The position numbers and the translations under genes are program-made. The notes under the pieces were generated by a model. It searched no databases and had not been told where the DNA came from. It saw nothing but the letters and a program-made list of their open reading frames with translations. Below are positions 44,830 through 54,685 of a stretch of DNA of 64,000 bases, one piece after another; positions within the stretch are counted from its first letter, which is position 1, and each line of letters opens with the position of its first letter. This DNA comes from Bradyrhizobium sp. CB2312 (GTDB lineage Bacteria; Pseudomonadota; Alphaproteobacteria; Rhizobiales; Xanthobacteraceae). The stretch is taken from NCBI RefSeq assembly GCF_029714425.1, contig NZ_CP121668.1, forward strand, positions 8,205,501 through 8,269,500. The letters are read 5' to 3'.

Positions 44830-45620
44830 CGCTCAGGACTAGTCGCGATGCGTTCTCGTCATTGTGATCGCCGCAGTTCTGAAGTTCGTGAGATCGCCGA
44901 GTTGTTTTCGGCCGATTTGGCGGCGAGCGACGCGCTGATAGGCAGCGCTGCAAAAGCTCGTTTTTGGTAGGCGCGAGCTTCTTTATCACTCAAACCGTGC
45001 ACAGCATTGCGGAGCGACGCCTACGCGGGCCGAAGGACGCCAGGTGCCGCGTCTGTTTGCCGCCAAGCGGAGTATAACTGAAGCTTCGGAGGGTCTCGGC
45101 CGGACGAGGAGACCTATCCGAGGGCGTCGTAGGCCGCCTTTCCGCAAGAGGCCCGGTGCTCGCCCTCTGGGGCGTTTGCGACACTCTCGAACTAGAGTTT
45201 ACTAATCTTGTCGGGAAGATCAGGCAGTGCGCGGTAGCATGCGGTGTCTGTCTGAAAGCGATTGCTTCAGCTCGGTCAAATTGCCGCGAGCGCGACTTTG
45301 CGGAGCAGAATGCTCACAGCAATTCGCACCAGTGACCTGGCCCAAATCCTGCACACACCTCATGGAACTTGCTCGGCACATAGGCAAGCACGGCTCTGCC
45401 TGCCAAAAGCATGATGCAGTCGCAAGGCCGTCCTTGATGGGAGCACGTCACGTGACTGTTTGAGACAGAGTCGGTCCAAGGCTTCGCTGCGGTACATTAT
45501 CGGTGGTCGAGAGACAGGTCTTAAGGGCGCCGGGCCATGATTTATAAACCGACTTCTGAGTTGCGAGACCACGGTAGTGCCATGGCGCGGAATGACGTTG
45601 AACAAACCGAAAGCACATAA
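44830..45620. other. Gene-poor stretch upstream of tesB
   Basis: About 790 bases without a supported gene. I searched for -24/-12 and TGT-N10-ACA patterns close to tesB and saw none. Confidence 0.4.
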
Positions 45621-46496
45621 ATGTCCAAAGCCCTGCGCGCGATCCTCGAGCTTGAGGAGATCGAGGTGAATTTGTTTCGCGGAAAGAACCCGAATCCCAG
45701 TTTACAATGGGTGTTCGGCGGCCAGCTGATCGCACAGTCTCTGATGGCGGCATCCCGCACGGTGGGACTCAGGATGGCGCATTCGCTACACGCCTATTTC
45801 ATTCGGCCCGGCGACCCCAAGGTGCCGATCATTTATAAGACCGAAGATCTGCGCGACGGCAAGAGCTATTCGATTCGTCGCGTCACGGCGATCCAGCACG
45901 GCATGCCGATCTTCTCTGTCATGTTTTCGTTTCACGCCGAGGAGCAGAGCGCCTTTGACCACCAGGCCATAATGGCCAACGTGCCGCCGCCGGAAGAACT
46001 CACCGACGAGAAGACGCTATCCAAGCGATCGATGCTGGCCGGACTGTCAAAGCGAACCCGTCGTCGGTACGGACCCAATCGCCCGATTCAGATGCCCTCT
46101 CCTCAGATTGAATTGCGCGCGGCTGAGATAGGCCGGAATGTGGGGCAGAAGACCGGCGATGGCCGCGTTCATCTCTGGATTAGAATTACTGAGGATCTGC
46201 CCGACGATCCGGCGCTGCAAATGTGCGCGCTGGCCTATGCCTCGGATTGGTCGCTACTTGATGCGATAATGGCGCGCTATGGCCGCACGTTACTCGATGG
46301 CCGTATGCTGGCGGCAAGCCTCGACCACGCGATGTGGTTTCACCGACCATTCCGGGTCGACGACTGGCTGCTGTACGCCCAAGAGTCGCCGAGCGCGCAG
46401 GGCGGACGCGGCCTTGCCCGCGGCATGATCTTCACGCGTGATGGCACGCTGGTGGCGTCCGTCGCCCAAGAGGGCTTGGTGCGCGAGCGACGCTGA
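45621..46496 (+). CDS. tesB: Acyl-CoA thioesterase II
   Basis: A 291-residue double-hotdog thioesterase that hydrolyses acyl-CoA to the free acid and CoA. NPSLQWVFGGQLIAQSLMAA and SLHAYFIRPGDPKVPIIY are the N-terminal hotdog signatures. In the second hotdog ALAYASDWSLLDAIMARYGR and AASLDHAMWFHRPFRVDDWL contain the conserved Asp of the active site. The length is as in E. coli TesB. The ATG 45621 has only a weak ribosome site. There are no partners on either side, so its substrate is not indicated; betainyl-CoA from the carnitine genes is a possibility without direct support. Confidence 0.92.
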   Translation: MSKALRAILELEEIEVNLFRGKNPNPSLQWVFGGQLIAQSLMAASRTVGLRMAHSLHAYFIRPGDPKVPIIYKTEDLRDGKSYSIRRVTAIQHGMPIFSVMFSFHAEEQSAFDHQAIMANVPPPEELTDEKTLSKRSMLAGLSKRTRRRYGPNRPIQMPSPQIELRAAEIGRNVGQKTGDGRVHLWIRITEDLPDDPALQMCALAYASDWSLLDAIMARYGRTLLDGRMLAASLDHAMWFHRPFRVDDWLLYAQESPSAQGGRGLARGMIFTRDGTLVASVAQEGLVRERR

Positions 46497-47155
46497 ATCA
46501 CGACGTCACGCTTAGTTGGGCTTGCGAGGATATCCGCCTTCTCATGCGGGAATTCAAAACGGAGACACTCCTAAGGTCCGTGTCGTGGAAGGGTGAGGCG
46601 GGGACGCCAGACGCGGTCGATTTGACAACTGCGTTACGCTGATCATGAATCGTCTCGAAGGCGAGTGTCGAACTGAATTTTGCCGCGTTGCTCCGACCAG
46701 CAGCTCGTGATGAAGGGAGGGTGTAGCCCGACCGGAGTGACGAGCCCGGCGTCGGCGCGATGCGCGAGATGCCTGGCTTGAACTTGCATCGCGGGTCTTG
46801 TTGGTGACCAGCACTGGCCACGCCACAGGTAATCCTTGCCCTTCATACAAAAATGCCAGCGAGCACAGTGAGCGAGCCACGGCCACCCCGGCGATTTGAT
46901 GGCCGCGCCGGACCAGGTCTTCCGCTAGAAACCTTGGCACCGAGAGATCTCATACCCGCTACGATCCCGGTCGACGGACTGGACCGGTGGCCACGCAAAA
47001 TCATCAAAACCCGCGGCAGCTTCGCGAACGAGCTCTTGTCGCTCGCCATCAAGAACGCCGACGTCCGCCCCGAATACGTTAGCAATTTTGACACGAAAAC
47101 TCCGCAGGCCTTTGCCACGATCGCCCACCGACCCCCGGTCCCACAGTAAGACCTC
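46497..47155. other. Gene-poor stretch
   Basis: No gene is supported. A minus-strand run DLVRRGHQIAGVAVARSLCS near 46860-46930 looks coding-like, but I cannot name it. Confidence 0.35.
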
Positions 47156-47454
47156 TCAACCGCTGACAGGTCCTGTTTGGGGAACCGATTTCTCGGCCGC
47201 GGCAACTACAATCCCACTGTTCTTCATACCACCGCGTTGAACCGCGTCTGCGGCTGAACGACGGAATTCATCATCGATCATTTCGATCTCGGACCATCTG
47301 AGCGTTGTCAGCCGGTCTCGCATGGCGTATCGCAACGCGCCACTCTCGCGGTTGTGCAGCACCTGATGTCCTTGAGGAGTGACGCACGTAAAGAAGTGCC
47401 TTGCGCTCCAGATGATGTGGTCGGAGGTTATCAGAGATCATGATCGGCCTCATT
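47156..47454 (-). pseudogene. Large serine recombinase, N-terminal remnant
   Basis: The minus strand gives HLERKALLYVRHSS, then in the next frame HQVLHNRESGALRYAMRDRL and SEIEMIDDEFRRSA, which match the resolvase domain of large serine recombinases (YVRQST--QV-HN-ES---QYAL, VIDDDLGRSG). The catalytic Ser is in VRHSS. One frameshift and loss of everything after ~95 residues make it dead. Confidence 0.68.
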
Positions 47455-48010
47455 AACCGGCCGGCATCGCTGCTGTCGCAGCATGGTCGAGGATCAACTG
47501 CATCATCAGGCTTTGCGCGCCGCCCGCGCTTCCGCCAGAAGCTCCGGCCACGCGGGCGCGCGGATGGCGCCGTGCGAACGGCCGGTCGCCCGAACAGATC
47601 CATCTGCTTCGGCCACGATTGTCGATTGAGGGGTATCCGCTCCGTGGCATTGCGCGCTTCGAGCACATGAGCCTCTCCCCGATTCTGGTTGTGAAATGCG
47701 GCAGAAAGCAGGGCAGTTGATGGCCTTCGATCGTTCAACGCAAGATCGAGAAGCGCAGTAAGTTCCGCAAGTGCTTCGATGCTGGCAACGGTAGAGCTCG
47801 GCGTCAGGGTAAGCCGTCGGGTCGAACGTCCATGCTGAACTTCCAGCCAACGACCTGCTTGCGACCCGTCCGGGGTTCAGCGAAAAACGACATCTTGCCG
47901 ACAGTCCCATGAACGGAAGCTCGGCGGCCACACCAAGAGTGATGCCGATGATCTTGCGAAGAACGGTCGTGTGGGCGTTCTTAAACGTCGTTGTAGTCGT
48001 TCGTGAAGAA
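47455..48010 (-). other. Decayed small open reading frames upstream of the recombinase
   Basis: Readings such as LALNDRRPSTALLSAAFHNQ and, in another frame, LMMQLILDHAATAAM look like remnants of one or two small genes that commonly accompany such recombinases. Frameshifts prevent a clear call. Confidence 0.3.
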
Positions 48011-48014
48011 CGTC

Positions 48015-49480
48015 CCTGAGCACCGTTTTACGCAAGGTGTGATTGCGATAGGTGGCGACAGAGCATCCATAACAGGCCGCATAAAAGTTCGGTGAGCCAG
48101 CGGCGGAGCAGGCTGAAGTTGTAGCCGGCGGCGGCGAGCACGGCGTTGGTGCGGTCGCCGTCGCGACCCTTGAGATGGTTACGGCGCATTCGGTGGTCGT
48201 CCTTGAGATGGCCGATCACAGGCTCGACGGCGGCGCGACGCCGCATCTCGCGGCGGATGGCTTTGGTGACACGGCGAACCTGGCCACTGATCCAGACCTT
48301 GAACCGGTCAGGATAGTTGTGGCCGCGGTAGCCCTTGTCGCCGTGGATGCGGCGCGCTGCAACACCAGTGAGCTTTTCGAGGTCGGCGATGACGGGACCG
48401 AGCGTGTGGCCGTCATAGGGATTGCCGTGCAGGGCCTTGGCATGCAATACGAACTGCCCGCCTTTGGGCGCGGTGGCAGGCGTGGCAATCGAGACTTTGC
48501 AGCCAAATTCGTAAGGTGCCCGGGCCTTGCCTTTGCCGATGCACTCCACCTCGGGGGCGTGCAACGAGTAGACCTTGGGACCGCGCTGACGCTGCTCTTG
48601 ATGGCGAACCCGGTGGGCGAGATCGAGCAGCGGACCAAAGCGATCCTCAAGCGCAGGGTCGCCCTCGATCTTGCGTCTGATGTCACGGATGATGCGGCCA
48701 AGCCGGGTGCGCAGGAATTTGAGCTCTCGCCGGGCACGCTTGAACTGGTGGGCATGCGTGTAGCGTCCCACCATGATGGCGGCGCGCCTGGCCACGCGCA
48801 GATAGCTTTGGCGCAGTTCGACGCTCTCGCGTTTGGCCAAACCGACCAGCTTCTCGATCGCCCGGTGCATGAGCCGTGCATCGCTCGGATGCGCGATCGC
48901 CTTCTCCTGTACGGTGGTATCCACAACGAGCCGCTCGAGATCTTTGGTCTCGATTGCCCCAGTTCGATGCGCCACCGAGAGGCTTTCTTGCAACAGCGCG
49001 GCGATCTGCTCCTCACCCAGCCGCTGGCGCCAGCGGGTCAGCGACGAGCGATCGAATGGCAAGTCGTGCCGGAACACCACCTCGCCGCAGAAATGCTGAA
49101 AATACGGGTTCTCGACCCACCTGTCGCACAGCGCCTCGTCAGAGAGATTGTGCATGTGCTTGAGGATGAATAGTCCGGCTACCAATCGTGTCGGCAACGG
49201 TGGCTGCCCCGGCCCGAGGCGACAGACCGAACTGAAGCGTCCCGCCAGGAAGTCCCAATCGATCTCCGCCGCCAGACGCACCAACGGATGGCGAAGGTTG
49301 ATGATCTTCTCCAGAGATGGACGAAACAGATCGTCCTGACGATCGTCGCGCGGATGGCTCATGGGTTCTCCCCAATAGCGAATCTCGCCGTCAAAGGAAT
49401 CACGAAGCCGCCCAATCCGGAATCCAAAAACGCAAGAAAACCAGGACCTACCCACGGCATTCTTGCAAAATCGAATACTT
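48015..49480 (-). mobile_element. IS5-family element (IS1182/ISL-like large transposase type)
   Basis: A single long transposase frame with ~100 bp on each side. The ends share a loose inverted similarity (CACCGTTTTACGCAAG low side, ATTTTGCAAGAATG high side reversed). I could not fix exact ends or a target duplication, so the coordinates are approximate. Confidence 0.6.
48028..49362 (-). CDS. IS5-family transposase
   Basis: A 444-residue DDE transposase without stops. FLAGRFSSVCRLGPGQPPLP and VAGLFILKHMHNLSDEALCD form the N-terminal DUF772 domain. LVVDTTVQEKAIAHPSDARL holds the first Asp, RRIHGDKGYRGHNYPDRFKV the second, and RRRAAVEPVIGHLKDDHRMR the Glu. The ATG 49362 (MSHPRDDRQDDLF) is chosen because the longer frame to 49509 adds sequence without family similarity. 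It appears intact and thus possibly active. Confidence 0.88.
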   Translation of the reverse strand: MSHPRDDRQDDLFRPSLEKIINLRHPLVRLAAEIDWDFLAGRFSSVCRLGPGQPPLPTRLVAGLFILKHMHNLSDEALCDRWVENPYFQHFCGEVVFRHDLPFDRSSLTRWRQRLGEEQIAALLQESLSVAHRTGAIETKDLERLVVDTTVQEKAIAHPSDARLMHRAIEKLVGLAKRESVELRQSYLRVARRAAIMVGRYTHAHQFKRARRELKFLRTRLGRIIRDIRRKIEGDPALEDRFGPLLDLAHRVRHQEQRQRGPKVYSLHAPEVECIGKGKARAPYEFGCKVSIATPATAPKGGQFVLHAKALHGNPYDGHTLGPVIADLEKLTGVAARRIHGDKGYRGHNYPDRFKVWISGQVRRVTKAIRREMRRRAAVEPVIGHLKDDHRMRRNHLKGRDGDRTNAVLAAAGYNFSLLRRWLTELLCGLLWMLCRHLSQSHLA

Positions 49481-49559
49481 GCCCGCGTCAAATCACTGCG
49501 ACAGATCAATCGCTTCCGAATTCTTCACGGGCGACGTTGTACAACGACGAACGACGCTA

Positions 49560-49760
49560 GGGGATGGAAGACCTCTGGTGTTCGCGTTCACCTGCCATCC
49601 GCGTGAAATTCGGCGCTGCGCTATGCCGAACGCTCCGCGCCAACTTCCGTCGCTGCGACCGCCCAACCGGGCAGGCCCAACGACCGGGCGAACCCAGAAC
49701 CGGATAATACTTGCGGGCGCGGTCAAAACCCATACAGAACGGCAACGTCGAATCTTCTGA
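49560..49760 (+). pseudogene. IS3-family element, 3' end fragment
   Basis: The plus strand here closely resembles the end of the IS3 fragment at 35640-36050 (FGAALCRTLRANFRRCDRPT versus SGAALCRRLRASSRRFHRPT in one frame). Only about 200 bp remain, without catalytic residues. Confidence 0.6.
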
Positions 49761-50011
49761 CTTGCTCAACCGCGGGTGGCCGGTTTCCCCTCCTCGAAAC
49801 ATCCGACAGATCATCCGCCACAGCCCCGGCCTGACCCCACCACGATAGCGCTCAATAACGATCTGGCGCCGTCATGCGCTCTCACGTGTCAACGCCCCGC
49901 TTTTCCGATGCCGAATACGAGATTGCCACACCAGAGTAGGTAGTGTTTCGGTTTATTTCTAATCATGTAGTATAAGGAAATAAGCTTCTTATGATGAAGT
50001 AAGGTCCAGCA
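49761..50011. other. AT-rich leader of the unknown GNAT-like gene
   Basis: No gene. The last 80 bases are strikingly AT-rich. A TAGGTAGTGTTTCG string (49937-49950) recurs almost unchanged (TAGGTAGGGATTCG) before the paralogous gene at 57716-57729. Confidence 0.35.
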
Positions 50012-50701
50012 ATGACTAACTCGCTTAATCACCTGCAGATTTCGCGCTTTCTTCAGAGGTATGATGCCGCGGCCAGCCAAAAAGGCATTAAGCTTTCGAC
50101 AGGGCTCGATTTCCATAAATACATTTCGATCACACGAGCCACTCCAACCAAGGACCCTACATCTCGAACTTTCCAGCCCCGGATCAAAGCAGGCGATGGA
50201 TTTTGGATGATAGGCGTCGACAATAATAATGACGTCGCTGTTTTACAGGCTGTTCGACTGTACGAGCTTTCGTGCATCAATTTTGCAGAGCATCTTGAAA
50301 AAGTGTTTGGCGACCGCCCAGCCGCCCATGCACATCCTTACGACAGTTGGACCTGTATAGCGCCAAGCGCGAAGAAGATCACGGGGAAAGTCGCCTACCA
50401 CGGGGATGTATGGGTGCGCAGAGATTATAGAGGACGCGGTATGCCCAAGATCATGGGAGGGGTCGCATTCGGGGTATCTTTTGCGATGTGGGCTCCTGAC
50501 TACGTATGTGCTCTTGTAACGCCCTGGCAACTCGATAAGGGCGTTGTTGCGCAATACGGATATGCACACCATGAGGCCGGCGGGCTACGGCAAATTGGGC
50601 AAAACGCTTTGAACGAGTATCTGCTAGTTTGGCTAACTGGCGAGGAGTTGAGGAGCCGTGTTGATCGCCGCGACGACAGCGAGCTGATTTCAGCCGCATG
50701 A
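50012..50701 (+). CDS. Unknown GNAT-like protein, paralogue 1
   Basis: A 229-residue protein that I do not recognise by name. Residues 30-60 read GLDFHKYISITRATPTKDPT; a beta-strand pair around FWMIGVDNNNDVAVLQAVRL follows; then APSAKKITGKVAYHGDVWVR and DYRGRGMPKIMGG, where R-G-R-G-x suits the acetyl-CoA loop (Q/R-x-x-G-x-G/A) of GNAT acetyltransferases; then YVCALVTPWQLDKGV. A paralogue sits at 57811-58542. ATG 50012 follows AAGG at 7 bases. No signal peptide or membrane segment is seen. GNAT membership is inferred from the fold-like pattern; the substrate is unknown. Its upstream region is AT-rich, unlike its neighbours, which hints at transfer. Confidence 0.6.
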   Translation: MTNSLNHLQISRFLQRYDAAASQKGIKLSTGLDFHKYISITRATPTKDPTSRTFQPRIKAGDGFWMIGVDNNNDVAVLQAVRLYELSCINFAEHLEKVFGDRPAAHAHPYDSWTCIAPSAKKITGKVAYHGDVWVRRDYRGRGMPKIMGGVAFGVSFAMWAPDYVCALVTPWQLDKGVVAQYGYAHHEAGGLRQIGQNALNEYLLVWLTGEELRSRVDRRDDSELISAA

Positions 50702-51219
50702 GTTTCGCCGACGTGACCGGCTGCTACACAGAAATAACTCCGGTCTCTTGAACTATATCGGAGAGCCGCGCTTTGCGCGAGCGTCCTTCATATGTGTTCC
50801 GCCTCGAGAACGATTTGTACAGCGGGCCTGGCGTGATATGGCTCTGGTCCTTGCGCGGAAGCCCAGCCCAGTTCACGCATGTTTGGTCTTCTTGTTACCT
50901 TGAGCAATTTTCTTGACTGGCTAGGGCGGTCGTCGCGCCAACCGCGCCGATTCGGCCCGTTCGGCGCTGCAGAAAACAAGGCGCTTCCTCATTCAAAATT
51001 GCAGCGACCGTGCTTGCTTCATCGGCAGCTCTTGCACCGAACTATGATTTGACCGTTCCGGCATAAACTCCCGCCCTAAAAGCGAGTTAATACACTAAAA
51101 GGCCGGATCACCATCAACTTTCAGTGTCGACAGGTGCCGCGCTCAGGGCGAAAGATCCTGTCCCTAGCCTGGTGTAGCTGGCGGCGGGTCACCGCGTTCG
51201 CCCGCAAGAGCCGGACTGG
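50702..51219. other. Gene-poor stretch
   Basis: No gene or site supported in these ~500 bases. Confidence 0.4.
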
Positions 51220-51674
51220 TCAGCTGGCAATAGCCGGAAGGCTAACGGTTGGATCATCGCTCAATGGTGCGATGGTTTCCAGCGTCATGTAGCGGGCACG
51301 CTGGACGGCCCATTCATCGTTCTGTTCGAGCAGGATCGCGCCGATGAGCCGGACGATGGCGTCCTCATTGGGGGATGCCGACCACCTCGGTGCGCCGCTT
51401 GATCTCGCCGTTAAGGCGCTCGATCGGGTTGGTGGAGTGCAGCTTGGTGCGGTGCTGCGGCGGGAACGTCATGTCGGCCAGCACATTGGTCCCGGCCTCG
51501 TCGAGGAAGCCGGCGAGCTTGGTAGCTTGGGGCGGAGCTGATCGGCGACTTGCGCCATTGCGCGCGTGCGGCCTCGGCATCGTCCTGGGCAAACGCTGTG
51601 GCAATGAAAGCGGAGACGACGCGGCGGCCGCTTTTGCTGGCATGGGCCAGCGCGTTGCGCATGAAGTGCACGCG
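51220..51674 (-). pseudogene. IS256-family transposase (second type), C-terminal part
   Basis: Minus-strand frames give [58 protein letters not shown] with [13 protein letters not shown], then after a shift [20 protein letters not shown] and [20 protein letters not shown], ending at 51220. This is the C-terminal half of an IS256-type transposase different from the one at 28.8-32.2 kb. Its front is at 53179-53400, split off by an IS1182 element. One frameshift besides. Confidence 0.85.
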
Positions 51675-53178
51675 GGGATCGTTGAAAAAGTCCGAATTGA
51701 CTGATTCCATTCTTGTTGGCGATTCGCGATCGGCGGAGCAAACGAGATGCTGGGGCGCAAGGAGCGGGATCAGCTTGAGCTCTTCATCACCGGCTCGCTC
51801 AAACAACTCGTCCCCGACGAGCACGTGCTGGCGCGGGTCGATCGTGTGCTCGACCTATCCTGGCTAAGGGAAGAGGTCACCGACTGTTACTGCGCGAATG
51901 ATGGCCGGCCCGGCATCGATCCCGAAGCGGCGGTACGGCTGATGCTCGCCGGTCTGCTCACCGGCATCGTGCACGATCGCAAGCTAATGCGTGAAGCTCA
52001 GGTCAACACCGCGATCCGCTGGTTTGTCGGTTTTGGCCTGCATGAGCAACTACCGCACCATTCAAGCCTGACGCGCATTCGCCAACGCTGGGGCGAAGAG
52101 CGGTTCCGTAGGATCTTCAAGCGCACGGTCGAGGCCTGCCTGAAGGCCAAGATCGCCACTGCGGAGGTGGTCCACATCGATGCGTCGCTGATCCGCGCCA
52201 ATGTGAGTTGGGACAGCCTCACCGAGCAGCATGTGGTGGATGTCCTGAGCGAAAATCAAAACGAGGATGAAAGCGAGGCTGAGAGAACGGGCCGGCAGAG
52301 CGGCAAATACAAGAAGGTCTGCACGACCGACCCCGATGCAACGATGGCCACGAATGCCCGCAACCGGCGGCTGGAGCCCTCTTACAAGCAGCGCACTGCC
52401 GTCGATGACAAAGTAGGAGTCATTTTGGACGTCGCGGTCAAAACCGGACAAACGAACGAAGGCGAGATGATCGAACCGCAAGTCGACGAGGTTGAAGCGA
52501 TTACAGGTATTGACATTAAAACGGTCACCGCCGATGCCGGCTATGCCTCCGCTAAAGTATACGGTGCTCTCGAACGGCGCGGCATCGATGCCCTGATCCC
52601 AGCTAAAGCTGAACCGATCAAGAGTCGCGTACCGCTCAGGCGCTTCCGGTACGACGCCAAGAATGACATCTTGAAGTGCCCGCGAGGACGTATCTTGCGG
52701 CCCGCGCGACCCATCAAGCACGGCCGTTTCTTTTACTCGAAGGCAAAGGATTGTGCCCGGTGTCCGCTCAAGGGTGACTGCCTATCGAAGGGGCGAGTTA
52801 ATAAGGCAGTTGTTGTAGGGAACGACTATCCTGCACTACTCCGCGCCCGGCGCCGTCGCGAACGATGGAGCTGGCAGGATCGACGGATCTATCAGCGCCA
52901 TCGCTGGCGTTCAGAGGGCTTCCATGGCGAAGAAGACCTGGCATGGGCTGGCGCGCGCCATACGGCGTGGTCTACCGAACATGAAGATCCAGGCCTATCT
53001 GACGGCCGCCGCCATCAACCTCAAGCGGCTGGCAGCCGCTCTTGTTGCGCTTCTTTTGTGCTTGACCTCCTTCGACGCTTCGCAGTCGGCCTCGCGAGGA
53101 GTGCCGGGTTGATGTGAAGGCATGAATGGACCGGTTGCTGCATCGAGCGGATCCGTGAACCACTTCTTCAACGACCCC
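51675..53178 (+). mobile_element. IS1182-family element inserted in the IS256-type gene
   Basis: A 1504-bp element with inverted ends (GGGATCGTTGAAAAAGT low side; GGGGTCGTTGAAGAAGT high side, reversed) and a 5-bp duplication ACGCG (51670-51674, 53179-53183). Removing the element and one ACGCG restores the IS256 reading WQRCRVHFMRNA exactly, which proves the boundaries. Confidence 0.88.
51747..53112 (+). pseudogene. IS1182-family transposase, frameshifted near the C-terminus
   Basis: ATG 51747 opens MLGRKERDQLELFITGSLKQ. The catalytic domain is visible with VVHIDASLIRANVS, VTADAGYASAKVYGALE and the cysteine cluster SKAKDCARCPLKGDCL. Near 52925 the frame breaks: the first frame goes on as HGEEDLAWAGARHTAW, whereas the family ending KTWHGLARAIRRGLPNMKIQ with AYLTAAAINLKRLAA continues in the next frame to 53112. 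The final ~60 residues, with the conserved Glu-helix region, are therefore out of frame. Probably inactive. Confidence 0.85.
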
Positions 53179-53400
53179 ACGCGGCAACGCTGCCAACTAG
53201 CGTTGAGCACTTTGGCGACGGTCGCCTTGATGCCCTCATGGACCAGCTTGACGGCGCGCAGGCCGCGGAGGGCGAACTTGCGCAGGAACGCCGTGCAGAA
53301 TGTCTCGGCTTCCGAGGGACCAATGTCCATGCCGAGAACTTCGCGCCGACCATCGCTGTTGACGCCGACTGCGACGATCACTTTAATGCGTGTGAAGTGC
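53179..53400 (-). pseudogene. IS256-family transposase (second type), middle part
   Basis: The minus strand reads VIVAVGVNSDGRREVLGMDI, GPSEAETFCTAFLRKFALRG, LRAVKLVHEGIKATVAKVLN, then ASWQRCRV, where the IS1182 interrupts. The usual VSDAHEGIKA has lost four residues. The N-terminal third is missing; the sequence meets the end of an IS3 fragment near 53400-53413. Confidence 0.82.
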
Positions 53401-53412
53401 CAAGGAGGCATG

Positions 53413-53715
53413 GTTGATCTTCCCCCGAAAAATGGACGGGTTTTAGCAGCTTTTAGCTCCATCTAGATTGGGGCGATATATCCGATGGCGGAATGGAGCC
53501 TTGTTCGATTGTAGAAGCCCTCGATGAAGGCGAAGATATCGCGCTGGGCCTCAGTGCGGGTCTGATACTGGCGATGATGGACGAGCTCGGTCTTGAGCGT
53601 GTGGAAGAAGTTCTCCATTGGGGCATTGTCATAGCAGTCGGCCTTGCGGCTCATTGCTGCGGTGATGCCAGTGGCGGCAAGGGCCGCGCGATATTCGTGT
53701 GAAGCGTACTGTGGC
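53413..53715 (-). pseudogene. IS3-family transposase, C-terminal fragment
   Basis: The minus strand gives AALAATGITAAMSRKADCYD with NAPMENFFHTLKTELVHHRQ and FAFIEGFYNRTRLHSAIGYI, the C-terminal IS3-group signature (SMSRKGDCYDNA-ES-F--LK-E, N--R-HSALGY). The stop is at 53463, and about 50 bp to the element end (TGATCTTCCCCC) remain. It is joined upstream directly to a dehydrogenase gene, so its own front has been lost. Confidence 0.8.
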
Positions 53716-53728
53716 GCCTTGAGATCAG

Positions 53729-54200
53729 ATGGTACCGCAATCGAGATCGGGTTGGTGCCAAGCCGCGCCTCGCGCCCGCCAAACGGCGCGACATATTTAC
53801 GTAAGCGACCGGAATAAGCGGCCGCAAGCCCGATCATGCCGGCGCTTGCCGCCATCAAGGGATAGGCGGCGAGCCGTCCGACATGGCTTTGCCTGAAGAC
53901 TGTGCAGGCCACGACGTTAGCGGTCTTTGCTTTTTCGATCGCGAGCGCCATCGCCTTGGCGTTGACATGAAAGCCAAAGCCGCAATGGCCATCGATAACA
54001 GCCGTGGTGGGAGATTCTCGCACAATCGTCTACTCTGCGCCCGGCACGATATCCCCCGCGTTCATGCTGTCGATGTAGCTCGGAAGGGCGATGACTCCAT
54101 GGGAATCACGACCAACCAGATTGGCATTAACGCAGCCGGTGGCGACTGCTTGCGCCTCGTTCTCTGAGGCGCCGGCAGCTTTCAGTAGCGCCGCTATCGG
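53729..54200 (-). pseudogene. Malate/lactate dehydrogenase family (Ldh2), decayed N-terminal part
   Basis: Readable in order on the minus strand: LKAAGASENEAQAVATGCVN with ANLVGRDSHGVIALPSYIDS, an in-frame TAG, then RESPTTAVIDGHCGFGFHVN, KAMALAIEKAKTANVVACTV, SHVGRLAAYPLMAASAGMIG and FGGREARLGTNPISIAVPSD. These are hallmarks of Ldh2/malate-ureidoglycolate dehydrogenases (RGHDSHGV, DG--GFG, GR---Y, GTNP). The active-site His of DSHGV is present. The stop codon and the cut at 53729 by an IS3 fragment make it dead. Confidence 0.75.
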
Positions 54201-54685
54201 CAGTCCACACCTACGCGAGTTGCGGGTTGATCAACTCGAAACTGCGAAATCCGTAGCCCGAGCTATAGGTACCCACCCGTATTGGTAGCTGTGTCCTCTT
54301 GCGGCTATCGGCAGTGTGGGGACAAGCTATAAATATCAGCATTGGTGGGTGCTGGAAGAGGTTCGATTGACTGCGAATTTGGCGATGGTGCAAGCGCGAC
54401 AAGAGGAATCGATGTACTGTGACCGACGTTGCAAGGGCAATGTTCGCTGTTGCTTTTTCTTCGCTTCGCTGGAAGCCTTTCTTGCGATGCCATTACAATT
54501 CCTGGAAGCGGAGCACATTGTAAACGACAGCCGGACGTCTAAAGCCACTCGACCGACGGCCCACCGCAACGGCGTGTCTTAGCCGTAAGCTGGTGGTCTT
54601 GATGCAGCCCAATGGTTCTTTGACCCGCTTACGGTTGATCTGCCGCTGGCCGAAATACCGGGTAGAACGTACGAGGAAACAGTCC
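54201..54685. other. Leader region of the SET-domain gene
   Basis: No gene supported. Two copies of a short GCTATCGGCAGT string occur at about 54191 and 54303, without known meaning. Confidence 0.35.

Noticed and set aside
43121..44842. 573-codon plus-strand frame
   Set aside because: It is the antisense shadow of istA, whose family match is clear.
46853..47149. 98-codon plus-strand frame
   Set aside because: No ribosome site and no recognised domain; the sequence on the other strand is equally coding-like.
48175..49173. 332-codon plus-strand frame
   Set aside because: Antisense shadow of the IS5-family transposase.
53463..54023. 186-codon minus-strand frame as a real dehydrogenase
   Set aside because: It is a chimera of a truncated Ldh2 front and an IS3 transposase end.
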